13,888 nt of DNA, from contig CAKUHX010000027.1 of NCBI GenBank assembly GCA_934659475.1, forward strand, positions 1-13,888. The letters run 5' to 3'. This document shows, in pieces, positions 6,470 to 12,966 of the stretch. Every line of letters starts with the position of its first letter. The stretch's first letter is position 1. Under the pieces are notes generated by a model. It searched no databases and was not told the origin of the DNA. It worked only from the letters and a program-made list of their open reading frames with translations. The stretch is from an uncultured Oscillospiraceae bacterium (GTDB taxonomy: Bacteria > Bacillota > Clostridia > Oscillospirales > Oscillospiraceae). The position numbers and the translations under genes are program-made.

Positions 6470-7827
6470 AAGACAAAAAATACGAATTGAACCGTTTTTC
6501 CATCTATGACACCGCCGCCGTCCAGCGCCATTTGGAGGAGATGGCCGCCAAGGGCTGGATGATCCGAAAGCTGGGCATGTACCTGTGTCAATACGAGCGG
6601 ATCGAGCCCCGGCAGCTGCACTTCGCGGTGGTCTGTCTTCCCAAGGTGTCCCCCTACGACCCCGTCCCCACTCCGGGTCAGCAGCTGCTGGAGGAGTACG
6701 CCACAGCGGACGGCTGGAAGCTGGAGGCCCAGCAGGACGCCATGCTCCTGTTCTCCAATGATCGCCCCGACCCGGTGCCCATGGAGACCGACCCGGCGGT
6801 GCAGGCCGAGGGTCTGGTGCGGCTGGCCAAGAAAAGGATCCTGTCTGGCAACCTATCCACCATTCTGCTGGCCGTCGTGCAGCTTATGATGCAGCTGTCC
6901 ACCCTGCGGCGGCGCCCGGCGGAGTATCTGGCCGACCCGGCGGAAGCCGGTCTGCTCCTGCTTTGGGTGGTCATCCTGCTGGAGGGCGCGCTGGCGCTGA
7001 TCCGGACCCTGCGGTGGATCGGCCGGGCCAAGGCGGCGGCCGCCCAGGGGATGCTGCCCCCCTCTGAAAGCAGCAGGACCGTCCTGCTCTCCACCGTCTT
7101 CAACCTGTCCGTTCTGGCCGCCGTAGTTTTGCTGCTGGGGATCGCCATGGGAAAGACGGGTCTGGCCGCCGTCGTTGTCATGCTGGGTGTGGCATGGCTG
7201 ATCAGCCTGTGCAGCCGGGGGATGCGGGAGCTGCATTTCAGCAAGGGCCTCAACATCACCCTCACCGGCGTTCTCAGCGTGTTTCTGGTGGCGGTGTCCA
7301 CCGTCTTTCTGATCATGGCCCTGGGAAAGTTCACCGAAACCACCGGCGAGACCTATACAACCAGCACCGGCTGGACCTTTTCCGTCTATCACGACGAGAT
7401 GCCCCTGTATGTGCAGGAGCTGGAGGATGTGCCCGACGTGGAGTGGTCCACTCAGGCGGACCGCAGCCGCACTCCCCTTCTGGAGCGCACAGAGTACGAC
7501 CAGCGGCCCCTGTCCGATGACCCGAGCCTGCCTGACCTGTCCTACACGGTCACCCGGGTGAAGGTTCACGCCCTGTATGGGAAGCTGAAGGAGCTGATGC
7601 TCCGGGCGGAGAGGGATCAGACCATCCGGGGCGCCGCCTTCCCCAACCACTACGAGAGCACCGACGCCGCCCCCTGGGGGGCGCTGGACGCCTATCAGCT
7701 GTACTGGGGCGACGGACTGATCGACCAGTATCTGCTGTTCTATGAAAACGTGGCGGTTGAGATCACCATGCCCTTCTCCCCTGCCCCGGAGCAGATGGCT
7801 CTGGTGGGACAGAAGCTGGGAGCATAA
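6466..7827 (+). CDS. DUF2812 domain-containing membrane protein
   Basis: This 453-residue partner of PadR starts MKDKKYELNRFSIYDTAAVQ, and a soluble DUF2812 domain covers about 1-110 (LEEMAAKGWMIRK). About five membrane segments follow (around 129-147, 161-182, 206-225, 230-247, 264-286). The last 165 residues, from TTGETYTTSTGWTFS, form a soluble domain probably on the opposite face of the membrane. No catalytic motif is evident and the biochemical role is unknown. Being co-transcribed with a PadR repressor suggests conditional expression and a possible sensing or membrane-stress role. The C-terminal soluble part makes it longer than a minimal DUF2812 protein. GGAGGAG upstream supports the overlapping start. 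Confidence 0.85.
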   Translation: MKDKKYELNRFSIYDTAAVQRHLEEMAAKGWMIRKLGMYLCQYERIEPRQLHFAVVCLPKVSPYDPVPTPGQQLLEEYATADGWKLEAQQDAMLLFSNDRPDPVPMETDPAVQAEGLVRLAKKRILSGNLSTILLAVVQLMMQLSTLRRRPAEYLADPAEAGLLLLWVVILLEGALALIRTLRWIGRAKAAAAQGMLPPSESSRTVLLSTVFNLSVLAAVVLLLGIAMGKTGLAAVVVMLGVAWLISLCSRGMRELHFSKGLNITLTGVLSVFLVAVSTVFLIMALGKFTETTGETYTTSTGWTFSVYHDEMPLYVQELEDVPDVEWSTQADRSRTPLLERTEYDQRPLSDDPSLPDLSYTVTRVKVHALYGKLKELMLRAERDQTIRGAAFPNHYESTDAAPWGALDAYQLYWGDGLIDQYLLFYENVAVEITMPFSPAPEQMALVGQKLGA

Positions 7828-7866
7828 AACAGTGCCCCGCGCTTACGCGCGGGGCACTGTTTTATG
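7823..7866. terminator. Bidirectional terminator between DUF2812 gene and glnA
   Basis: A perfect 20-bp inverted repeat (7823-7842 with 7847-7866) has a TTAC loop. The outer pairs AAAA/TTTT provide the T stretch on both strands. It overlaps the DUF2812 stop codon and ends 2 nt before the glnA stop, serving both convergent genes. Confidence 0.9.
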
Positions 7867-7868
7867 GT

Positions 7869-9200
7869 TTAGTAAGTGACCAGATACTTCTCCAGTTCCC
7901 AGCTGGACACGCGGGTCTGGTACTCCTCCCACTCCTTCAGCTTGCCGGTGACGTACTGCCGGGTGACGTGCTCCCCCAATACGCCGGTGATCAGGGCGTC
8001 GGCCTCCAGATCCTCCAGCGCCTCCTTCAGGGTGCCGGGCAGGCTCTCGATGCCGCAGGCGCGGCGGGCCTCCTCGTCCATCTCGTAGATGTTGCTGGTG
8101 ATGCTGGGGGGCGGGGTCAGGCCCCGCTGGATGCCGTCCAGTCCGGCGGCCAGACACACGGCCACCGCCAGATAGGGGTTGCAGGAGGGGTCGGGGCTGC
8201 GCAGCTCCACCCGGGTGGACTTGCCCCGGGCGGATGGGATGCGCACCAGCGCCGAGCGGTTGGAGGCCGACCACGCCTTGTAGCAGGGGGCCTCATACCC
8301 GGGCACCAGGCGCTTGTAGGAGTTCACCAGGGGGTTGGTGATGGCGGTAAAGCCCTTCACATGCTCCAGGATGCCGGCGATGAAGGACAGGGCTGTTTTA
8401 GACAGGCCGTACTCCCCCTCCGGGTCATAGAACACATTCTCGCCATTTTTGAACAGGGACATATTCATGTGCATCCCGGACCCGGCGATACCGAAGATGG
8501 GCTTGGGCATAAAGGTGGCGTGCAGGCCGGTCTTCTGGGCGATGATCTTCACCGCCAGCTTGAAAGTCATGATCTTGTCCGCGCCGTCCAAGGCGTCGGA
8601 GTATTTGAAGTCGATCTCATGCTGTCCGGGGGCGCACTCGTGGTGGCTGGCCTCGATCTCAAAGCCCAACTTCTCCAGCTCCACGCAGATCTTCCGCCGG
8701 GTCACATCGCCGTTGTCCAGAGGGCCCAGGTCGAAATAGCCCGCCTCGTCCCGGGTCTTGGTGGTGGCGCGGCCCTGCTCGTCCTGCTCGAACAGGAAGA
8801 ACTCCAGTTCCGGCCCGATGTTGAAGGTGTCGTAGCCCATGTCCTCCGCCCGCTTCAGCACCCGGCGCAGCACGCCCCGAGGGTCGCCCACAAAGGGGGT
8901 GCCGTCGGTATTGTACACGTCGCAGATCAGCCGGGCCACCTTGCCGTGGACGCTGTGCCAGGGCAGGATGGCGAAGCTGTTCAGGTCGGGGTACAGGCAC
9001 TGGTCGGACTCATGGATGCGGGTAAAGCCCTCGATGGAGGAGCCGTCGAACATGATCTGGTCGTTCAGGGCCTTCTCCAACTGGCTGGCGGTGATGGCCA
9101 CATTCTTCAACTGGCCGAAGATGTCCACGAACTGCATGCGGATGAACTCGATCTCTTCCTCCCGGACGATCCGGATAATGTCTTCTCTGGTGTATCCCAT
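7869..9200 (-). CDS. glnA: Glutamine synthetase, type I (alpha subtype)
   Basis: Makes glutamine from glutamate, ammonia and ATP in a cytoplasmic dodecamer. The 443-residue protein has the N-terminal beta-grasp domain (about 15-100, [17 protein letters not shown]) and the catalytic domain (about 107-440). The latter carries metal and substrate motifs [33 protein letters not shown] and [12 protein letters not shown], then [18 protein letters not shown]. Length, lack of the extra insert and lack of the adenylylation-tyrosine region fit GSI-alpha, which is controlled by feedback and not by adenylylation. Arg in [10 protein letters not shown] matches the arginine used for glutamine feedback in Bacillus enzymes. 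The start is set by AAAGGAG 8 nt upstream. Glutamine feeds GlmS functionally, but the two genes are separate units. No GlnR gene or box is seen. Confidence 0.97.
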   Translation of the reverse strand: MGYTREDIIRIVREEEIEFIRMQFVDIFGQLKNVAITASQLEKALNDQIMFDGSSIEGFTRIHESDQCLYPDLNSFAILPWHSVHGKVARLICDVYNTDGTPFVGDPRGVLRRVLKRAEDMGYDTFNIGPELEFFLFEQDEQGRATTKTRDEAGYFDLGPLDNGDVTRRKICVELEKLGFEIEASHHECAPGQHEIDFKYSDALDGADKIMTFKLAVKIIAQKTGLHATFMPKPIFGIAGSGMHMNMSLFKNGENVFYDPEGEYGLSKTALSFIAGILEHVKGFTAITNPLVNSYKRLVPGYEAPCYKAWSASNRSALVRIPSARGKSTRVELRSPDPSCNPYLAVAVCLAAGLDGIQRGLTPPPSITSNIYEMDEEARRACGIESLPGTLKEALEDLEADALITGVLGEHVTRQYVTGKLKEWEEYQTRVSSWELEKYLVTY

Positions 9201-9274
9201 GGGAAGGCTCCTTTCATCGGCCGCGCAGAAGGGGCCGCTCCGCCCCCCGCACTATGACCGTTCATTTGAAAAAA

Positions 9275-9304
9275 AGTATACCTGCTTTTTCCCGTGTCCG
9301 TCAA
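9275..9304 (-). promoter_or_regulatory. glnA promoter
   Basis: On the minus strand, TTGACG (9304-9299), an 18-bp spacer and TATACT (9280-9275), followed by a T-run at the likely start site. The leader of about 68 nt is GC-rich and holds no riboswitch I recognise. Confidence 0.65.
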
Positions 9305-9449
9305 GGGCGGACGGATATTTTCCCCGCTCTATACAACACCTCCTCTGTTTTTCTACCATTTTTCAGCAGAAAAGGTCATCGTATCCTGCCATGATCTCTC
9401 GCGCATGGCGCGTCTGCCCGCGCACAGGATAACGAAGGGAGGGATGCAT

Positions 9450-9881
9450 ATGAATGCCGATCAGACACTTTTGAATTTTATCCACAAAAACGCCGCCATG
9501 GGAGTGGGCACCATCCCCCACGCCCTGGCGCTGCCCCAGAGCCGTGCCATGGAGCGGGCTCTCAGCGACCAGCTGCGGGAATACCGGGCCATCGCCGCCC
9601 GCTCTCAGGCCTACGCCAGAAGCCACGGGGAGCACCTGAAGGGGCCGGGCACCGCCGCCCTTGCCATGTCCGGCGCCATGCTGCGGGCCCAGGCCGCCGC
9701 CGACCCCAGCACCACAAAGCTGGCGGAGATGATGATCCGGGGCAGCACCATGGGCACCGTGCAGATGACCCGGCGGCTGCACCAGCTGTCCGGCCGGGCC
9801 GACGGCGAACTGGTAAACCTGGGCCAGCAGCTGCTGAAGGCGGAGGAGCAGAACATCCAGCAGATGAAGCGCTTTCTGTGA
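9450..9881 (+). CDS. Small helical protein of unknown function
   Basis: This 143-residue protein begins MNADQTLLNFIHKNAAMGV and is predicted almost wholly alpha-helical, probably a four-helix bundle. It contains LREYRAIAARSQAYARSHG in the first half and KLAEMMIRGSTMGTVQMTRRL, then QQLLKAEEQNIQQMKRFL, in the second. It recalls conserved clostridial hypothetical proteins of similar length with a ferritin-like outline, but no clear di-iron ExxH set is present, so I give no function. There is no signal peptide or membrane segment. GGAGGG at 9438-9443 lies 6 nt before ATG 9450; ATG 9444 in the same frame is too close to it. A convincing promoter is not seen in 9305-9437. It has its own terminator and no operon partner. 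Confidence 0.75.
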   Translation: MNADQTLLNFIHKNAAMGVGTIPHALALPQSRAMERALSDQLREYRAIAARSQAYARSHGEHLKGPGTAALAMSGAMLRAQAAADPSTTKLAEMMIRGSTMGTVQMTRRLHQLSGRADGELVNLGQQLLKAEEQNIQQMKRFL

Positions 9882-9886
9882 CGCAG

Positions 9887-9927
9887 CAGCCCCGCCCCGG
9901 CAGTGCCGGGGCGGGGCTGTCTCTTTT
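9887..9927 (+). terminator. Rho-independent terminator of the small helical gene
   Basis: A very stable GC stem (9888-9902 complementary to 9904-9918, turn in the centre) is followed by TGTCTCTTTT. It starts 6 nt after the stop and may also stop convergent nrdR transcription, though no T-run exists on that side. Confidence 0.85.
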
Positions 9928-9930
9928 CGC

Positions 9931-10386
9931 TTACTGGTCCTCCAGCAGCTTGTTCAGCTCGGCCATAAAGGTGTCGATGTCCTTGAACTGGCGGTAGACC
10001 GAGGCAAAGCGCACATAGGCCACCTGGTCCACCTTCTTCAGCTTGTCCATCACCAGCTCGCCGATCTCGGCGGAGCTGATCTCCTGCTTCAGCTCGTTCT
10101 GCAGGGCCTGCTCCACCTCGTTGACGATGCCCTCCAGGGTGTCGAAGGAGACGGGCCGCTTCTCACAGGCCCGGATCAGGCCGGACAGCACCTTGTTCCG
10201 GTCAAAGCTCTGGCGGCTGCCGTCCTTCTTGACCACCATCAGGGGCAGGGACTCCATCATCTCATAGGTGGTGAACCGCTTGTGGCAGGCAAGGCACTCC
10301 CGGCGGCGGCGGATGCTGGCCCCCTCGTCCGCGGGGCGGGAGTCCACCACCTTGCTCTCGGGGTTGGCGCAGAACGGACATCTCAT
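9931..10386 (-). CDS. nrdR: Transcriptional repressor NrdR of ribonucleotide reductase genes
   Basis: NrdR senses dATP/ATP and represses ribonucleotide reductase operons. The 151-residue protein opens with a zinc ribbon [18 protein letters not shown] (Cys3, Cys6) closed by CLACHKRF (Cys31, Cys34). An ATP-cone domain follows (about 49-139, [20 protein letters not shown]) and it ends in the usual [14 protein letters not shown]. All four zinc ligands are present and length is typical. AAGGAGG 8 nt upstream fixes the start. No reductase gene and no NrdR box (AT-rich palindrome) is visible in the window, so its targets lie elsewhere. It is divergent from the cortex gene cluster. Confidence 0.97.
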   Translation of the reverse strand: MRCPFCANPESKVVDSRPADEGASIRRRRECLACHKRFTTYEMMESLPLMVVKKDGSRQSFDRNKVLSGLIRACEKRPVSFDTLEGIVNEVEQALQNELKQEISSAEIGELVMDKLKKVDQVAYVRFASVYRQFKDIDTFMAELNKLLEDQ

Positions 10387-10423
10387 AATACGGCCTCCTT
10401 CGGCTGTTTGTCTTTTCAGCAGA

Positions 10424-10432
10424 AGTATACCA
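10424..10432 (-). promoter_or_regulatory. Extended -10 promoter of nrdR
   Basis: On the minus strand, TGGTATACT, an extended -10 identical in TGTGGTATACT to that of the alaX-like gene. The -35 at 17 bp is poor. The leader to the ATG is about 30 nt. Confidence 0.55.
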
Positions 10433-10472
10433 CATTCTGCCGGAAAGGGGTAGTCTGAATTTCAAATTTCCG

Positions 10473-10501
10473 GTCTTTTTTCCCGGGGCCGGACATAAGA
10501 T
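10473..10501 (+). promoter_or_regulatory. Candidate sporulation (sigma-E-like) promoter of the cortex cluster
   Basis: CATAAGAT (10494-10501) fits six of eight positions of a sigma-E -10 (CATACAAT-like). GTCTTTT lies 14 bp upstream as a partial -35. No good sigma-A promoter is seen between nrdR and the first cortex gene. The call is weak and depends on the spore function of the cluster. Confidence 0.25.
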
Positions 10502-10537
10502 GGTGTAAAAACGGCGTCATGCCTAAGGAGTGATCTT

Positions 10538-10936
10538 ATGCCGGCATCCGGTTCTCTTCAAGTAAGGGTGTTCACCTCGGCGGCGCAGCTGCCCCTGGCC
10601 GGGGCCACCGTCATCGTGATCCAGCTGACTTCTGCGGGAAAGTATGACCTGCTGAGCGTACAGCAGACGGACAGCAGCGGACTGATCCAGCCCGTTATCA
10701 TCCCCACGCCCTCCATGGCCCAGAGCTGCTCCCCCTCGGCCCCCGGCGCGCCCCCGCCCTTTGCCCTGTGCGACATCTGGGTGGAGGTCTCCGGCTACGG
10801 CATCCGTCAGGCCAGAGACGTGCAGATCTTCCCGGGGGTGGAGACGGTGCAGGACTTCCGCCTGCCCCCCCTGGAGCAGGGGGAAGCGGATCTGACCCGG
10901 CGGGACAGCCACACTGTCCCGCCCCACGACCTGTGA
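10538..10936 (+). CDS. Carboxypeptidase-regulatory-like domain protein (SleC pro-region-like)
   Basis: This 132-residue protein is predicted to be one beta sandwich of the transthyretin/carboxypeptidase-regulatory type: LQVRVFTSAAQLPLAGATV, then TDSSGLIQPVIIPTP, then ALCDIWVEVSGYGIRQ and VQIFPGVETVQDFRLPPLE. A polar tail follows. There is no signal peptide. In clostridial SleC-type cortex enzymes a similar region precedes the SpoIID-like catalytic domain in the same polypeptide; here it is a separate gene ending 8 nt before the catalytic one. A plausible role is as a partner, inhibitor or targeting domain for that enzyme. AAGGAG (10525-10530) sets the start. Fold call moderate; role inferred. 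Confidence 0.7.
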   Translation: MPASGSLQVRVFTSAAQLPLAGATVIVIQLTSAGKYDLLSVQQTDSSGLIQPVIIPTPSMAQSCSPSAPGAPPPFALCDIWVEVSGYGIRQARDVQIFPGVETVQDFRLPPLEQGEADLTRRDSHTVPPHDL

Positions 10937-10944
10937 GGTAAGGT

Positions 10945-12060
10945 ATGACCATCGCCGCGCTGCCGTACATCCCGAAAACCATCACCGTCCATCTGGGGCC
11001 GCCCAGCCAGTGGGCAGAAAACATGACGGTTCCCTTCCCCGACTACATCAAGAATGTGGCCTCCAGTGAGATCTACCCCACCTGGGAGCCCTCTGCCCTG
11101 CGGGCCAACATTCTGGCCATCACCTCCTTCGTTCTGAACCGGGTGTTCACGGAGTTCTACCCCAGCCAGGGCTATGATTTTCAGATCACCTCCACCACCG
11201 CCTACGACCAGAAGTTCATCCCGAACCGGAACATCTTTGAGAACATCAGTCTGCTGGTGGATGAGCTGTTTGACGACTATATCCGTCGCCAGGGCTTTAT
11301 CGAGCCCCTCAGCGCCAAGTTCTGCAACGGCACCACCTCCACCTGCGACGGCCTGTCCCAGTGGGGCAGTCAGGAGCTGGCCCAGCAGGGCTACAGCTCC
11401 ATGGACATCCTGCGCCGGTACTACGGCAGCGACATCGAGCTGGTCACCGACGCCCCCATCCGGGATGTGGCCCGCTCCTACCCCGGCTATCCCCTGCGTC
11501 TGGGCGCTGCCGGCGAGGAGGTATTCTGGCTCCAGGCGGGGCTGGACCGCATCGCCCGGAACTACCCCGCCATCCCCATCGTGCCCACCACCGGCGTCTT
11601 TGACCAGGCCACGGAGGAGGCGGTGCGCACCTTCCAGCGGATCTTCAACCTCACCCCCGACGGCATCGTAGGCAAGGCCACCTGGTACAAGATGCTGCGG
11701 ATGTATGTGGGGGTGACCCGGCTGGCGGAGCTGGCCAGCCTGGGGCACCGGCTGTACGCGCCCAGCTTTCAGTTCCCCGGGACCCTGCGCCAGGGGGACT
11801 CTGGCGGCTCCGTGCAGATCCTGCAGTATATGCTGGCCCTGCTGGCGAAGTACAGCGAGGCCCTGCTGCCCATCGCCACAGACGGCAGCTTCGGCCCGGC
11901 CACGGCGGAGGCCGTCCGCATCTTTCAGGGACAGTACGGCCTTACCCCCGACGGCATCGTGGGCCCCGTCACCTGGGAGGCCATCCACAGCCGCTATCAG
12001 CGGCTCTATGTGGCGCTCCAGTCCAGCAAGGCCTATCAGGAAAACAGTCAGGAGGGCTGA
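10945..12060 (+). CDS. SpoIID-like lytic transglycosylase with two peptidoglycan-binding domains
   Basis: This 371-residue protein has three parts. Residues about 10-175 resemble the SpoIID/LytB-type catalytic region of SleC: DYIKNVASSEIYPTW, with Glu42 at the position I expect for the catalytic acid, RANILAITSFVLNRVFTEFY, and GLSQWGSQELAQQGYSSMDI before YYG. Two PG_binding_1 domains follow (about 190-257, LRLGAAGEEVFWLQ...DGIVGKATW; about 285-352, LRQGDSGGSVQILQ...DGIVGPVTW). SpoIID and SleC cut stripped or cortex peptidoglycan during engulfment or germination. There is no signal peptide, as for SleC-type proteins made in the mother cell. The pro-domain of SleC is absent here and encoded by the preceding gene. 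An in-frame TAA just before the ATG excludes a simple readthrough fusion. The exact role, SleC orthologue or coat/cortex remodeller, is open. Confidence 0.82.
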   Translation: MTIAALPYIPKTITVHLGPPSQWAENMTVPFPDYIKNVASSEIYPTWEPSALRANILAITSFVLNRVFTEFYPSQGYDFQITSTTAYDQKFIPNRNIFENISLLVDELFDDYIRRQGFIEPLSAKFCNGTTSTCDGLSQWGSQELAQQGYSSMDILRRYYGSDIELVTDAPIRDVARSYPGYPLRLGAAGEEVFWLQAGLDRIARNYPAIPIVPTTGVFDQATEEAVRTFQRIFNLTPDGIVGKATWYKMLRMYVGVTRLAELASLGHRLYAPSFQFPGTLRQGDSGGSVQILQYMLALLAKYSEALLPIATDGSFGPATAEAVRIFQGQYGLTPDGIVGPVTWEAIHSRYQRLYVALQSSKAYQENSQEG

Positions 12061-12064
12061 TGCA

Positions 12065-12604
12065 ATGACCATACCCACTCCCGATCCCGCCGTGCTCCGC
12101 CTTCAGCATGATCTGAACCGGCTGCGCCGGCAGTACCCCTTCCTTCCCCCGCTGGAGACCAACGGTCAGTACGACCCGGCCACCCAGCGTGCGGTGATGC
12201 GTTTTCAGCAGGAGCTGTATCCTCCGGTGACCGGTTCGGCAGATCCCGGCACACTGGAGGCCGTGCGGCAGGCGGTCCTGGGTCTGGAGGGATATGACCC
12301 CAACCCCCGGGTCCTGCGGGGTTTTCCTGCCTCCGGAAATGCTCTGCCCGACACCCTGCACAGCTATATGAAGGTGCCTCAGGCCATGTTTCAGGCCCTG
12401 CTGCCCCTGATGGAGGGGATACAGCCCGACATTGCCGACGGCCACCACGGCGCGGCCTCGGTGGCCAACGTCCGGTGGCTCCAGCGCCGGGCTGGTCTGA
12501 CTGAGACCGGCATCATGGAGATACAGACCTGGAACGCCCTGACCCAGCTGTATGAGTTGATGGTGGTTGCCGATCCCGAGCTGCTCATTCCCGGCCGGGG
12601 ATGA
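12065..12604 (+). CDS. Peptidoglycan-binding domain protein
   Basis: This 179-residue protein is built mainly of two PG_binding_1-like modules: about 8-75 (LRLQHDLNRLRRQYPFLPPL...NGQYDPATQRAVMRFQQ) and a divergent second at about 135-165 (VANVRWLQRRAGLTETGIME, then TWNALTQLYEL). Between them lies a helical linker with SYMKVPQAMFQALLPLME. No catalytic domain and no signal peptide are seen, so it probably only anchors or assists at spore peptidoglycan. The start lies 4 nt after the stop of the transglycosylase gene, with AGGAGG inside that gene's end, so the two are translated as one operon. An ATG at 12060 runs straight into a stop and is not used. Confidence 0.78.
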   Translation: MTIPTPDPAVLRLQHDLNRLRRQYPFLPPLETNGQYDPATQRAVMRFQQELYPPVTGSADPGTLEAVRQAVLGLEGYDPNPRVLRGFPASGNALPDTLHSYMKVPQAMFQALLPLMEGIQPDIADGHHGAASVANVRWLQRRAGLTETGIMEIQTWNALTQLYELMVVADPELLIPGRG

Positions 12605-12609
12605 GCAGC

Positions 12610-12647
12610 CCTGCCCCGCCCCTCTGGGCGGGGCAGGAAAATTTTTT
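12610..12647 (+). terminator. Terminator of the cortex operon
   Basis: A perfect 12-bp GC stem (12610-12621 with 12626-12637) has a CTCT loop, followed by AAAATTTTTT. It lies 6 nt after the last stop codon. Confidence 0.92.
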
Positions 12648-12667
12648 GGTTTTTTTGCGAAAAGGGC

Positions 12668-12696
12668 TTGCTTTTTCAGGCCAGGTGTGTTAGTAT
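12668..12696 (+). promoter_or_regulatory. tRNA-Pro promoter
   Basis: TTGCTT (12668-12673), a 17-bp spacer and TAGTAT (12691-12696), placed 38 nt before the tRNA 5' end. Confidence 0.6.
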
Positions 12697-12733
12697 GTAC
12701 AAGCTGTTCGGGGCAGATCCCTAAAAACGGCAT

Positions 12734-12810
12734 CCGGGTGTGGCGAAGTTTGGTATCGCGCTTGAATGGGGTTCAAGAGGCCCTGAGTTCGAATCTCAGC
12801 ACTCGGACCA
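12734..12810 (+). tRNA. tRNA-Pro, anticodon GGG
   Basis: The 77-nt cloverleaf folds completely. Acceptor CCGGGTG pairs with CACTCGG (one G-T). The D stem is GCGA/TCGC, and the anticodon stem CTTGA/TCAAG carries loop ATGGGGT, giving anticodon GGG at 12768-12770. A 5-nt variable loop follows, then the T stem CTGAG/CTCAG with loop TTCGAAT, discriminator A and an encoded CCA. It reads CCC and CCU proline codons. Its 3' half is probably the integration target of the element that follows. Confidence 0.95.
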
Positions 12811-12811
12811 A

Positions 12812-12856
12812 TAAAAAACCTTGTAATCGCAATGGTTACAAGGTTTTTTATTTTTT
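12812..12856 (+). terminator. Terminator after tRNA-Pro
   Basis: A perfect 14-15-bp AT-rich stem (12812-12826 with 12836-12850) has loop TCGCAATGG, followed by TTTTTT. It begins 1 nt after the CCA end, so it ends the tRNA transcript and insulates the integrase gene. By composition it belongs to the incoming element. Confidence 0.85.
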
Positions 12857-12887
12857 ATATTTGCCAAAAGAGTTCTACCATATTTTC

Positions 12888-12912
12888 AAAAAGCGCACAA
12901 AAAAGCGCACAA
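12888..12912 (+). repeat. Tandem 12-bp repeat, possible integrase arm site
   Basis: AAAAAGCGCACA occurs twice in tandem with a 12-bp period (12888-12899, 12900-12911). It lies between the tRNA end and the integrase start. Integrases with an N-terminal arm-binding domain often use short direct repeats placed about here. Function is inferred from position only. Confidence 0.5.
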
Positions 12913-12966
12913 CTGCGGTAAAGCCCCACCTCCCCGTGTTGAGACGCCGGAAGGAAGGGTTTTTTT

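Noticed and set aside
7968..9257. 429-codon open frame on the plus strand
   Set aside because: It is antisense to glnA; the G/H/Q/L-rich translation has no recognisable domain.
9201..9270. Riboswitch or glutamine-responsive leader before glnA
   Set aside because: The leader is about 68 nt, lacks the conserved glutamine riboswitch core I know and shows no competing terminator.
10930..10950. Frameshift joining the 132-aa and 371-aa cortex proteins
   Set aside because: Each frame has its own stop (TGA 10934, TAA 10939) and the second gene has its own start and binding site. No single-base change gives a clean fusion.
10807..12078. 423-codon open frame on the minus strand
   Set aside because: It is antisense to the cortex enzyme gene, which has clear domains and start signals.
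12860..12966. Small gene (excisionase-like) between tRNA terminator and integrase
   Set aside because: No frame with a start, ribosome binding site and reasonable length is present; only the tandem repeat is visible.
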